Shown piece after piece: positions 37,530 through 46,714 of a stretch of 64,000 bases of DNA. The position numbers and the translations under genes are program-made. Under the pieces are notes generated by a model that worked only from the letters and a program-made list of their open reading frames with translations, had not been told where the DNA came from and made no database searches. How positions within the stretch are numbered: position 1 is the first letter of the stretch; each line of letters starts with the position of its first letter. Source of the stretch: Apibacter muscae (GTDB lineage: Bacteria > Bacteroidota > Bacteroidia > Flavobacteriales > Weeksellaceae); assembly GCF_007845635.1 (NCBI RefSeq), contig NZ_SELG01000031.1, forward strand, positions 1 through 64,000, in the 5' to 3' direction.

Positions 37530-40500
37530 TTAAGAAGTTTTAGTTTTGTTTGGGTCAAACCTTTTTTCAATCATATAATATAAGGCTGGAAGTGCAAATA
37601 AGGTTATTATAGTTGAAAATAACAATCCGTAAACAATTACTGTTGCTAAAGGTCTTTGTACATCTGAACCTATACCGGTAGCCAATGAGGCCGGAAACAG
37701 TCCTAATACAGCTACGGTAGCTGTCATTAACACTGGTCTAAAACGGTGCTTTGCTCCCTCTATGACTGCTTGTAAAAGATTTATTCCTTCTTTTCTAAGA
37801 ACATTAATATGCGAAACCATAATTACCCCATTTTGAATAGCTATTCCTGATAGGGCAATAAACCCTACGGCTGATGATACATTTAGCGTCATTCCTCTAA
37901 TATTAAGCGCTAACATACCTCCAAATAAAGCCATAGGGACAATACTCAAAAGTAAGGCGGCTAGGCGGAATTTGCCAAAGGCGGCATATAGCATTACAAA
38001 TATTATGGCTAACGTTATAGGAACAATCACTGCTAAACGTGCATCTGCTCTGTTTTGATTTTCAAATTGTCCACCCCATTTGATATGATATTTTTTGTGA
38101 TCATATTTTACTTGTTCTTCAATCTTTTTTTGGGCATCCTTTAAAAGTTCACTTAAATCCCTATTTCTTATGTTTAATTTTACAGTTAAATGTCGTTTAT
38201 TCATTTCTCTGGTTATGGTACTCTCGCCGGTACTTAACTTTATATCTGCCACTTGTGATAATGGAATTTTTGCTCCGGTGGAAGATGTTAACATTAAGTT
38301 GGCTATTTTATCCGGTGAATTTCTACTTTCTTCGTTGTATCTACAAATAATATCATACACTTTGTTCCCTATGAAAATTTGAGAAATTGCTTTCCCTCCA
38401 ATAGCAACTTCTATTAGTTCTGCTACATCGGAAACATTTAACCCATACTGTGCAATCTTATCTCTATTGGCTACAATTTGTAATTGTGGTAAAGGGGGTT
38501 CTTGATCTATGGCTAAATCAACGGCACCATCTACAGTTTTTAAAGTTTTCATAATATCCTCTGAAATCCTACGAGTTTCTTTAAAATCATCTCCATATAC
38601 TTTAACAACTAGTTCACTATGTGCACCTGAAATTTTATCCATTACTCCATCAATCATGGGTTGCGAGAAACCAACGGTATATCCGGGCATTTTTTCATAT
38701 TCTTTCTCCAACTCATTAATTAAGTCGTATTTGGTTTTTCCTTTGGGCCATTCTTTATAGGGCTTTAAGCCTACTGAAACTTCAAAATGAGAAGCGGTCC
38801 AAGGATCTGTTCCATCATCATTTCTTCCAGCTTGAACCATTACATAGGTTACTTCTCCATATTTCATGGTTTTAGCTCTTAGTTCATCACTTAGTTCTTT
38901 AGATTTTTCTAATGAAATTCCTGGAGGTAATTGAACTTGTAACCATATGGAACCTTCATCTAACGGCGGTAAAAAATCCTTCCCAACTATATAAGTAAGC
39001 CCCCCCGTAACTAGAAGAACTATGGATAAGGGTATAAATATTTTCTTTGGCTTTTGCATAATTTTTTTTATGCAATTGTGATAAATGTTGGTTAGCTTTT
39101 CAAGCCAACGATTATGATAAATTTTTTGAGGTTTTTTATAAATTACATATGCTAAACCGGGGATTAATAGTAGTGCTACCAATAAAGCTCCAAATAAGGC
39201 GTAGCCTACTGTAAATGCCATAGGTGTAAATAATTTTTTTTCTACTCTTTCAAAAGCAAACAAAGGTAGGTAGGCTGTAATTATAATAAGTGTGGAGAAT
39301 AAAATAGGCTTAGCTACTTCCGTTGCTCGCTGAGCTATGGTTTTCTCTTTAAAAGTTTCATTTGGGTGTTCTTCTCTTCTCTTCAGTATAGTTTCCATCA
39401 TAACAATCGCTCCATCTACAATTATCCCAAAATCTATGGCTCCTAGGGATAATAGGTTGGCAGGAATATTAGTAAAATGCATTAGAATAAATGCAATTAA
39501 TAAGGAAAGAGGTATGGTTATAGCTACCAACAATGCACCTCTCCAACTTCCTAAAAAAACAATTAAAACGATTACAACTAGGGTTACTCCTTCTAAAAGC
39601 GTATGAGAAACCGTATTTAATGTAGTGTTAACCAATTCGGTTCTATCCATGAATGGGTGAATTTTAACTCCTTTGGGTAAAGTTTCATCGTTTAATTCAT
39701 GAATTGCTTTATGAACTTCTTCTAGTACTACGGATGGATTTTCTCCTTTTAATAGTAGAACTACTCCTTCTATGCTTTCTGAATAATTCCTATTTTTATC
39801 GGTATATCCTAGTATTCCTTTTCTTTCAATATTTCCATACTTCAAATCTCCAATATCATTTAGCAATACAGGAACTCCATTTTCTGATTTAACAACTATT
39901 TTACCTAAATCTGATAAATCTTTGACTAATCCTATGCCTCTGATTACATATCCTAAATCTCCTCTAGGCAATACACTGCCTCCGGCGCTAACATTGTTAT
40001 TTTCAATGGTTTCAGTAACCTCTGAGAGGGTTAAATTGTATTGATCTAATTTCTGTGGATTTAGTTCTATTTGAAATTGGGTGGTAATACCTCCAAAATT
40101 AGTAACATCTGCGATTCCAGAGACTTGTTTAATTCTTGGAATAATAACAAAATTTTGTAAATCCGTAAGTTCTCTTAGATCGTGGTTGTCACTTTCAATA
40201 ATATATCTATAGATTTCCCCAATAGGCGAAGTTAAAGGATCTAATTCAGGAACAGCACTATAGGGCAATTCCACTTCATTTAATCTTTCCTGTATTCTTG
40301 TTCTTGCCCAATAATCTTCCACTCCGTCATTAAAAACTATGGTAATTATAGACAAACCAAAGGTACTTTTACTTCGCATAACATTCATTCCTGGAAGACC
40401 ATTTAAAGCTCTTTCTATAGGTATGGTTATTTGCTGTTCAACCTCTTCGGCTGCCAATCCAGGAACTTGAGTTACTACCTGAGAGGTAACATCTGCTATG

Positions 40501-40619
40501 TCTGGATAGGCTTCAATGGATAGCTGTTTCCATGAATAATACCCAAAGGCTGCTAATAAACTGAATAATATTACCATTACCCAGCGTTTATCTATGGCTG
40601 TTACTATTATTTTATACAT
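37530..40619 (-). CDS. czcA: CzcA/CusA-type heavy-metal RND efflux pump
   Basis: Inner-membrane proton antiporter of 1029 residues, the HME-RND class. It has the two-fold RND layout of twelve membrane segments and two large periplasmic loops. The membrane segment 4 motif is LLSLGAIDFGIIVDGAIV, the D..(V)D pattern of CzcA pumps for Zn/Co/Cd, not the GGIAIAIGAMVDA of Cu/Ag pumps, so divalent metals are the likely cargo; this is inferred. FLPPLDEGSIWLQVQLPPGIS lies in the porter domain. A run of 7 G (39000-39006) within the gene keeps the frame intact. Confidence 0.92.
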   Translation of the reverse strand: MYKIIVTAIDKRWVMVILFSLLAAFGYYSWKQLSIEAYPDIADVTSQVVTQVPGLAAEEVEQQITIPIERALNGLPGMNVMRSKSTFGLSIITIVFNDGVEDYWARTRIQERLNEVELPYSAVPELDPLTSPIGEIYRYIIESDNHDLRELTDLQNFVIIPRIKQVSGIADVTNFGGITTQFQIELNPQKLDQYNLTLSEVTETIENNNVSAGGSVLPRGDLGYVIRGIGLVKDLSDLGKIVVKSENGVPVLLNDIGDLKYGNIERKGILGYTDKNRNYSESIEGVVLLLKGENPSVVLEEVHKAIHELNDETLPKGVKIHPFMDRTELVNTTLNTVSHTLLEGVTLVVIVLIVFLGSWRGALLVAITIPLSLLIAFILMHFTNIPANLLSLGAIDFGIIVDGAIVMMETILKRREEHPNETFKEKTIAQRATEVAKPILFSTLIIITAYLPLFAFERVEKKLFTPMAFTVGYALFGALLVALLLIPGLAYVIYKKPQKIYHNRWLEKLTNIYHNCIKKIMQKPKKIFIPLSIVLLVTGGLTYIVGKDFLPPLDEGSIWLQVQLPPGISLEKSKELSDELRAKTMKYGEVTYVMVQAGRNDDGTDPWTASHFEVSVGLKPYKEWPKGKTKYDLINELEKEYEKMPGYTVGFSQPMIDGVMDKISGAHSELVVKVYGDDFKETRRISEDIMKTLKTVDGAVDLAIDQEPPLPQLQIVANRDKIAQYGLNVSDVAELIEVAIGGKAISQIFIGNKVYDIICRYNEESRNSPDKIANLMLTSSTGAKIPLSQVADIKLSTGESTITREMNKRHLTVKLNIRNRDLSELLKDAQKKIEEQVKYDHKKYHIKWGGQFENQNRADARLAVIVPITLAIIFVMLYAAFGKFRLAALLLSIVPMALFGGMLALNIRGMTLNVSSAVGFIALSGIAIQNGVIMVSHINVLRKEGINLLQAVIEGAKHRFRPVLMTATVAVLGLFPASLATGIGSDVQRPLATVIVYGLLFSTIITLFALPALYYMIEKRFDPNKTKTS

Positions 40620-40638
40620 CGGTCTTATTCTTTATAGT

Positions 40639-41754
40639 TTATTGCGCATCTAATAAATAAATGCCTCCTTCATTTACATACGTATCTCCAGGTTTTAAGC
40701 CAGATTTTATTCTAACTTTATCTTCTGATATGTTTTCTGTGACAACTTCTTTTTTAATGTACTTATTCTTCCCTACTTGCACATATACAAATTGATTTTC
40801 GCTATTTTGTAATATTGCTTTTGCAGGTACAATTATGGCAGAGGTTGGAGAATCAGAAAAAAGAACATTAACATACATTCCAGGTTTTAAATTTCTATCT
40901 GAATTATCGCTTTCCACAAAAACTTCAACACTTCTGGTACTTTCATCTATCATTTCATTAATGTGATAAATCTTACCATACAAGGTTTCTCCGGGCAAGG
41001 CTTCTGTCTTAATTTCCACCTTTTTTAAATTATGCAAAAAGCTCATGTTTTTTTCTTTCACTTGCCCTACAATCCACACTTTACTTAGTTCTGCTATTTT
41101 CACTATAGGCTCAGAATCTTCTTTAAGATACTCTCCCATAATAATATTATTAGTAACTATTTCTCCGGCAATGGGTGAAGTAACTACTAATGGCTGCCCC
41201 AATGACATATTAGAAAGATTAACATTGTATGTTTTTAATGCTGCTACTGCATTTTCAAGTGCCGATTTTTTAGTTAGAACGTCTGTATGAGCTTCTTCTA
41301 ACTCTCGTTTTATACCTACCCCATGATTAAAAAGATCTTGTTGACGTTTTAAATTGGTCTGTGCCAAAGCCAATTCTTGTTTAGAATCAAAATATTCTTT
41401 TTGTGCATTAAAAAAATCAGGAGAACTTATTGAAAATAACGGGGCTCCTGCTACCACTTTTTCACCAAGATTTACATATGATTTTAAAACCCTACCTGAA
41501 AAAGGGGGTAAAATTTCTGCATAATTGGTTGGTATTGCACGCACTGTTCCAACTGTACTAATACTAGGGCTATATTCTCCAACGACTGCTTTTTCAGTCT
41601 TAATTTTGGGTATTATATTAGAACCCTCTGGAAGTACAAGGGTTTGACCTTCAATTATGAAATTTTTAGGAGTTTCTTCATAGGTACTTTTGTGGCATGA
41701 GAATAAGACTGTCACTACTGCTAACAGTATACTTATATTTATTTTTTTTATCAT
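40639..41754 (-). CDS. czcB: Periplasmic adaptor of metal RND efflux pump
   Basis: HlyD/CusB-type membrane-fusion protein of 371 residues joining the RND pump and TolC channel. The signal peptide ends in the lipobox LFSC (MIKKINISILLAVVTVLFSC), so it is a lipoprotein of the inner membrane. The biotinyl-like hairpin (FSGRVLKSYVNLGEKVVAGAPLFSI), a coiled-coil hairpin (about 115-175), and a beta-barrel (PIAGEIVTNNIIMGEYL) follow in order. An AGGAGG sequence lies 3 bases before the ATG. It starts the czcBAC run. Confidence 0.88.
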   Translation of the reverse strand: MIKKINISILLAVVTVLFSCHKSTYEETPKNFIIEGQTLVLPEGSNIIPKIKTEKAVVGEYSPSISTVGTVRAIPTNYAEILPPFSGRVLKSYVNLGEKVVAGAPLFSISSPDFFNAQKEYFDSKQELALAQTNLKRQQDLFNHGVGIKRELEEAHTDVLTKKSALENAVAALKTYNVNLSNMSLGQPLVVTSPIAGEIVTNNIIMGEYLKEDSEPIVKIAELSKVWIVGQVKEKNMSFLHNLKKVEIKTEALPGETLYGKIYHINEMIDESTRSVEVFVESDNSDRNLKPGMYVNVLFSDSPTSAIIVPAKAILQNSENQFVYVQVGKNKYIKKEVVTENISEDKVRIKSGLKPGDTYVNEGGIYLLDAQ

Positions 41755-41803
41755 AATCCTCCTAATCTATTATTGTTTTCGCAATCAAATATTTAATCAA
41801 TTG

Positions 41804-41811
41804 CAAAAGTA
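41804..41811 (-). promoter_or_regulatory. -7 box for czcBAC operon
   Basis: TACTTTTG on the minus strand, 49 bases before the czcB ATG. It lies between the kinase stop and the pump genes, so the pump can be transcribed apart from its regulator. Confidence 0.45.
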
Positions 41812-41874
41812 AGTAGTATTCGATAATTTCTTATAGGAAGTCTTTTAAAAAAAAATTAGAATTTTATTAGAAAA

Positions 41875-43242
41875 TTATAGATGAGAAAGTATAACTGTAA
41901 ATGTGGTTCCCAAATTTATTTTGCTTGAAACAATGATTTCTCCACCATGAAGTTTTATTATCTTCTCGGCTAAAGATAAGCCTATTCCACTCCCTTGCGC
42001 CCATTCTTTATTGTTTCCTCTATAAAAGGTTTTAAAAATTTTTTTTATTTCTTGCCTACTTATACCTATACCTTCATCCTTGAAACGAATTTCAATCTTT
42101 GAGTTAACTATTAGTATGCTTACTTGTGTTTTATGATCTTGAGAAAATTTACATCCGTTTTCAATTAAATTTGCAAAAGCAACTTTTAAAAGATATTCAT
42201 TCCCATTTACATGAATCTCATTTTCTTCGTGAAATTCATTTTCAAAGGAAAGATTGATACGATAGTTATTATTTATTCTTTTTACTTGTTCACAACTATC
42301 CAATAATATTTCATCTATTCGTACAGGTTTAATAGCTATTTGTGAAGGATCGTAACTTGCTTTGGCAAAATCCAATAAATTGTTGGACAGTTTTACTATT
42401 TTATTTGCATCCATCCATGCTTTATGCAAAGTGGTTTGATAATCTTCTGTAGTATTTTCTCTTTGTAGTGCTATTTCTATTTCTGTAATTATAGCGGCTA
42501 AAGGAGTTCTTATTTCGTGTGAAATATTGGAAACAAATTTTTTTTGGGAATCAAAAGAATTTTCTAACCGATCCAACATTTGATTGAAAGTTTGAGCCAA
42601 TTTAGTTAATTCATCTTTGTTCTTATTGATCTTTAAACGATAATCCAAACGATTGGCTGAAATTTCATTTATATTATCCGTCATCTCCGTTATGGGTTGA
42701 AAAATTCTCTTTACAAAATAATAACCGGTGAGGTAGATAAAGAAAATGGAAATAACTATTAAAAAAATAGAGTTTTTTAATAATAGATGAAGTTCCTTGT
42801 AACCAAATTGATCGTAAGCAGCCGCTGTAATTATATAGGTTTTGTTTTTAAATTTATGTTTTAAACCTATCACCTGCCACTGATCTTGATAAAATTTAAG
42901 TTCTCCTTTAACCTTAATTTCATCTAACATAGAACGAGTTTCTTTCACAAAATCTATATCTATTGCATCGTGATAAACAAGTGTATAATTTTCATCGTAT
43001 ATGGCTACTTCTACCTCATCTATAATTTGAGAATTATTGTAGTATATATTTTGAAGTATTTGAGGAGGAACCTTTGCATCTATAAACAAATTGAATTTTG
43101 TAATCGCTTCCTTGGTAAGTAATTCGTAAAATTCATTACTTCTATTTTTTTTGGCTGTAAAGTAAATAATTACTGAAAAAAAAATTAGAATACTTACTGA
43201 AATAAGTGTAAATAATAGAGTTAATCGATTACGAATTTTCAT
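41875..43242 (-). CDS. Sensor histidine kinase of metal efflux locus
   Basis: A 455-residue membrane kinase: first membrane segment (about 8-29), periplasmic sensor domain (about 30-150), second membrane segment (about 155-175), HAMP, then the dimerisation helix with the phospho-acceptor His in VSNISHEIRTPLAA, and an ATPase domain with N box NLIENGCKFS, G1 DEGIGI, G2 GSGIGLSLAEKI. It starts 4 bases after the response regulator stop. It probably reads periplasmic metal and controls the czcBAC genes; this is by position. Confidence 0.92.
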   Translation of the reverse strand: MKIRNRLTLLFTLISVSILIFFSVIIYFTAKKNRSNEFYELLTKEAITKFNLFIDAKVPPQILQNIYYNNSQIIDEVEVAIYDENYTLVYHDAIDIDFVKETRSMLDEIKVKGELKFYQDQWQVIGLKHKFKNKTYIITAAAYDQFGYKELHLLLKNSIFLIVISIFFIYLTGYYFVKRIFQPITEMTDNINEISANRLDYRLKINKNKDELTKLAQTFNQMLDRLENSFDSQKKFVSNISHEIRTPLAAIITEIEIALQRENTTEDYQTTLHKAWMDANKIVKLSNNLLDFAKASYDPSQIAIKPVRIDEILLDSCEQVKRINNNYRINLSFENEFHEENEIHVNGNEYLLKVAFANLIENGCKFSQDHKTQVSILIVNSKIEIRFKDEGIGISRQEIKKIFKTFYRGNNKEWAQGSGIGLSLAEKIIKLHGGEIIVSSKINLGTTFTVILSHL

Positions 43243-43246
43243 TCCT

Positions 43247-43933
43247 CTATGCTTTTAAAATGAATCCCATACCTGACTGGGTATGCAACAATTTTTTATT
43301 GTATCCTTTGTCTATTTTCTTTCTTAAGTAATTTATATATACATCTATGAAATTTGTACCCGTATCAAAATAGGTTCCCCAAACTTTCTCGGCAATTTCT
43401 AATCTTGGAATTACTCTGCCTTGGTTTTTTAGAAAAAATTCCAATAATTTAAATTCTTTAGGAGTTAATTTTATTTCAATATTACCTCTTTTTACAATCT
43501 TAGTTTGTAGATTCATTTCTAAATCTTCACATTTCAATAAAAAATTATTTCCTAATTTTTCATGTCTTTTTAGTAAGGCACGAATTCTTACAACTAACTC
43601 ACGAATTTCAAAAGGTTTTACCAAATAATCATCTGCGCCAGAATCAAATCCTTCTACTTTATCGTCTGTAGTCCCCAGCGCCGTTAACATTATAATGGGT
43701 AAATATGGCTTGATATTTTTTAAAGTTTTACAAATTTCCAGTCCGTTTTTACTGGGTAATAATATATCTGTTATCACTAATTCGTAGTCTTTGTTCAAAG
43801 CTAGTTCTTCACCTACTATACCATCAAAAGCCTGTGTAATTATAAACGCCTCTTCATCTAAAGCTTTTTTTATAAGTTCAGAAATTCTTATATCGTCTTC
43901 AATTAGTAGTATGCTTGCTGTATTTCTAACCAT
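43247..43933 (-). CDS. OmpR-family response regulator of metal efflux locus
   Basis: A 228-residue regulator with a receiver domain (acidic pair IEDD near 12, phospho-Asp in ITDILLP near 55, Thr in MLTALG, Lys in LVKPFE) and a winged-helix DNA-binding domain (KLTPKEFKLLEFFLKNQGRVIPR, and YINYLRKKID). It is transcribed before the kinase. It likely activates the pump promoter upstream of czcB. Confidence 0.93.
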   Translation of the reverse strand: MVRNTASILLIEDDIRISELIKKALDEEAFIITQAFDGIVGEELALNKDYELVITDILLPSKNGLEICKTLKNIKPYLPIIMLTALGTTDDKVEGFDSGADDYLVKPFEIRELVVRIRALLKRHEKLGNNFLLKCEDLEMNLQTKIVKRGNIEIKLTPKEFKLLEFFLKNQGRVIPRLEIAEKVWGTYFDTGTNFIDVYINYLRKKIDKGYNKKLLHTQSGMGFILKA

Positions 43934-43966
43934 TTACTGTTTTGGTATACGCAAATTTGATTATAA

Positions 43967-44002
43967 AAAAAAACATATCCAACGAGTTGGATATGTTTTT
44001 TT
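43967..44002. terminator. Terminator hairpin between the response regulator and the empty region
   Basis: A perfect 16-base inverted repeat (43967-43982 with 43987-44002), 4-base loop, with A7/T7 edges so that it can work in both directions. No gene with a matching 3' end is seen next to it. Confidence 0.7.
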
Positions 44003-44862
44003 GAGTTTAAATAGATTAGATATCTTTACTTATTAATGAATTTTTCATTTTTTATGAAAACATCCCTCTAATTGCATCCTCAAACATTATAGAATTTTAA
44101 ATTATAAAACCAGATGTTATAAAATTTTTGGTAAAGATATATTAGTATTATATAAACAAAAGACGAAATATTTGAAGTACTTAAGAATCCATTTTAATAA
44201 TTAAATCCATAAATATTCCCTGAATAAACTTAAAATAATAACTATCAATCATTTATATTTTGTAATGATTCATATGCATCTCTATTTGCTATTACCTCAT
44301 TTCTTAAGATTTCTTAAAGCAATGTCATACTATGTTTTCTTCTTACCAATATATTCGAAGCTGAACTATAAAAAATACTGCTTGCTCTTTTGCAATTTAT
44401 TATAAGGCTACAGCAAGCACCTCATTTTTTTTTGAAGCCACAAAAACTTTTTTAAAAATATTTAGCGACAAGAACTATTCTTTTAGTTCTAAAAAATTTT
44501 ATCTATATCAAATGTGAAAGGATACATTTCATAACACTTCCAGTAGCCATTTTAAAATTATTATAACTGTTATAAAAGTTATAACTTATTAAATTTCCAA
44601 ACATCTCTATTACTAAAATTTGTTTCAACTAAATCAAATTACATCAATTCATTTAAACTATTCTTTTGTATACATGGGATTTATATTTCTATATATAATA
44701 TATTTTACATATCCAGTAAAAAATTATATATGGGGGTGAATATTTTTTAATTTAAACTTAGAATTGCATAAGAACAGTTGATAGTATAATTATAAGATAC
44801 AAAATTTTACTTTTTTTATTAATGCTTAATTATTTTCTAAAAAAAATGTTTTTAAAATTAAA
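44003..44862. other. 860 bases without a recognisable gene
   Basis: Between aspS (minus) and the terminator at 43967-44002. I find no open reading frame of convincing length, no tRNA and no insertion-sequence ends. The only marked structure is an 8-base perfect inverted repeat, TGCTTGCT (44379-44386) with AGCAAGCA (44412-44419), followed by a T run (on the plus strand), which could be the end of a small RNA or a decayed gene. Confidence 0.55.
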
Positions 44863-46617
44863 TTATATATTTACTTTATTTAAAATTCCTAATTCTTTCA
44901 TTTGCTCTTTACTAATTAGGGAAGGTGTATCAATCATAACGTCTCTTCCTGCATTGTTTTTCGGAAAAGCTATATAGTCTCTAATGACTTCCTGCCCGCC
45001 TAGAATTGCCACTAACCGATCAAAACCTAAAGCAATTCCTGCATGCGGTGGTGCTCCGAATTTAAAAGCATTCATAAGAAATCCAAATTGATTATTAGCT
45101 TCTTCTTGAGAAAAGCCCAACAAGGAAAACATTTTGGACTGAAGTTCATCATTAAATATTCTTACAGAACCACCTCCTATTTCATTTCCGTTTAAGACTA
45201 AATCGTAGGCATTTGCTCTAGCTTTACTTGGATCTGAGTCTAATAAAGTAATATCTTCTTCTTTAGGGGAGGTAAAGGGATGATGCATAGCTACGTATCT
45301 ATTTTCATCTTCATCCCAATCTAAAAGTGGGAAATCTATAACCCATAAAGGAGCAAAATTTTTGGGATTCCTAAGCCCCAAACGTTCTGCCATTTCCATC
45401 CGTAATGCACTTAGCTGTGGTCTAACTTTTTTTGAAATACCCGAAAGAATCAACATTAAATCACCAGGTTTTGAGTTAGACTTATTTAAGACTACTTTTA
45501 ATTGATCTTCCGTATAAAATTTATCAATAGAGGATTTTATGGAACCGTCTTGATTATATTTTATATAAATCAAACCATTGGCACCTACTTGAGGTCTTTT
45601 CACCCATTCCGTTAATTCATCCAATTGCTTCCGAGTATATTTTGCGCAATTTTCAACATTTATACCTACTATTAATTCAGCTTCATCAAAAATCTTAAAT
45701 CCACTATTTTTCAATTCTTCGTTAAATTCTATAAATTCCATTCCAAAACGAATGTCTGGTTTATCGTTGCCATATTTCTTCATGGCTTCATCATAGGTTA
45801 TTCTTGGAAATTTTGGTATATCAACCCCTATTAATTCTTTTAAAAGGAGTTTAGTTAATCCTTCAAAGGTATTTATTATATCTTCTTGATTAACAAATGA
45901 CATTTCGCAATCCACTTGCGTAAACTCAGGTTGCCTATCGGCACGCAAATCCTCATCTCTAAAACACTTTACGATTTGGAAATACTTGTCTAATCCTCCA
46001 ACCATCAACAATTGTTTAAAAGTTTGAGGGGATTGTGGCAAGGCGTAAAACTGCCCCGGATTTAATCTTGAAGGGACTACAAAGTCTCTTGCCCCTTCCG
46101 GGGTAGATTTAATTAATACAGGAGTTTCTACCTCTATAAAATCATTTTGAGCTAAATAATTTCTTATTAATTGTGCTACCTTGCTCCTAAATATAAGATT
46201 TTCTTTTACAGGATTTCTCCTTATGTCTAAATATCTGTATTTCATTCTTAACTCCTCTCCTCCATCGGTTTTATCTTCAATGGTAAATGGTGGAACTAAG
46301 GATGAGTTTAAGATTGTTAATGTCTTTGTAAGAATCTCAATCCCACCAGTAGGTATCTGAGGATTTTTACTGGATCGTTCGATAACTTCACCTTTGACTT
46401 GAATGACAAATTCTCGACCAAGGGTTCTAACTTGCTCTAATAATTCTTGATTTGATCTTTCTTCGTCAAAAACTAATTGGGTAATTCCGTAACGATCTCT
46501 AAGATCTATCCAAGTTACGTATCCCATATCTCTTACAATTTGAACCCAACCACAAAGTGTTACAGTTGTCCCTATATTTGATTCGTTGAGTTCTCCGCAA
46601 TTGTGTGTTCTGTACAT
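44863..46617 (-). CDS. aspS: Aspartyl-tRNA synthetase
   Basis: Class II synthetase of 584 residues (bacterial type). An N-terminal anticodon-binding OB fold (about 1-105) leads into the catalytic core: motif 1 region around [20 protein letters not shown], motif 2 [18 protein letters not shown], a bacterial GAD insertion domain (about 280-420), and motif 3 [13 protein letters not shown] near 540. It ends in front of a gene-free region and begins next to a palindrome that carries its -7 box. Confidence 0.97.
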   Translation of the reverse strand: MYRTHNCGELNESNIGTTVTLCGWVQIVRDMGYVTWIDLRDRYGITQLVFDEERSNQELLEQVRTLGREFVIQVKGEVIERSSKNPQIPTGGIEILTKTLTILNSSLVPPFTIEDKTDGGEELRMKYRYLDIRRNPVKENLIFRSKVAQLIRNYLAQNDFIEVETPVLIKSTPEGARDFVVPSRLNPGQFYALPQSPQTFKQLLMVGGLDKYFQIVKCFRDEDLRADRQPEFTQVDCEMSFVNQEDIINTFEGLTKLLLKELIGVDIPKFPRITYDEAMKKYGNDKPDIRFGMEFIEFNEELKNSGFKIFDEAELIVGINVENCAKYTRKQLDELTEWVKRPQVGANGLIYIKYNQDGSIKSSIDKFYTEDQLKVVLNKSNSKPGDLMLILSGISKKVRPQLSALRMEMAERLGLRNPKNFAPLWVIDFPLLDWDEDENRYVAMHHPFTSPKEEDITLLDSDPSKARANAYDLVLNGNEIGGGSVRIFNDELQSKMFSLLGFSQEEANNQFGFLMNAFKFGAPPHAGIALGFDRLVAILGGQEVIRDYIAFPKNNAGRDVMIDTPSLISKEQMKELGILNKVNI

Positions 46618-46655
46618 TCTTTTGATTCTTTTTTTTGGGGTTTGAGGTATAAATA

Positions 46656-46663
46656 CAAAATTA
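46656..46663 (-). promoter_or_regulatory. -7 box for aspS
   Basis: TAATTTTG on the minus strand, 38 bases before the aspS ATG, formed by the end of an arm of the palindrome 46657-46690. Confidence 0.4.
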
Positions 46664-46690
46664 CATATATAATACTATATATGTAATTTT
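46657..46690. repeat. 15-base perfect inverted repeat between symporter and aspS genes
   Basis: Arms 46657-46671 and 46676-46690 are exact reverse complements with a 4-base spacer. It may be the symporter terminator (there is no long T run), an operator over the aspS promoter, or both. Confidence 0.55.
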
Positions 46691-46714
46691 AATTAAGTCT
46701 ATTAATATATACGT

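Noticed and set aside
38170-39892. Small open frames on the plus strand opposite czcA, and similar ones opposite ftsH, dnaN and pheT.
   Set aside because: They lie wholly inside strongly conserved genes, have no start context or homology signal, and are shadows of the real frame.
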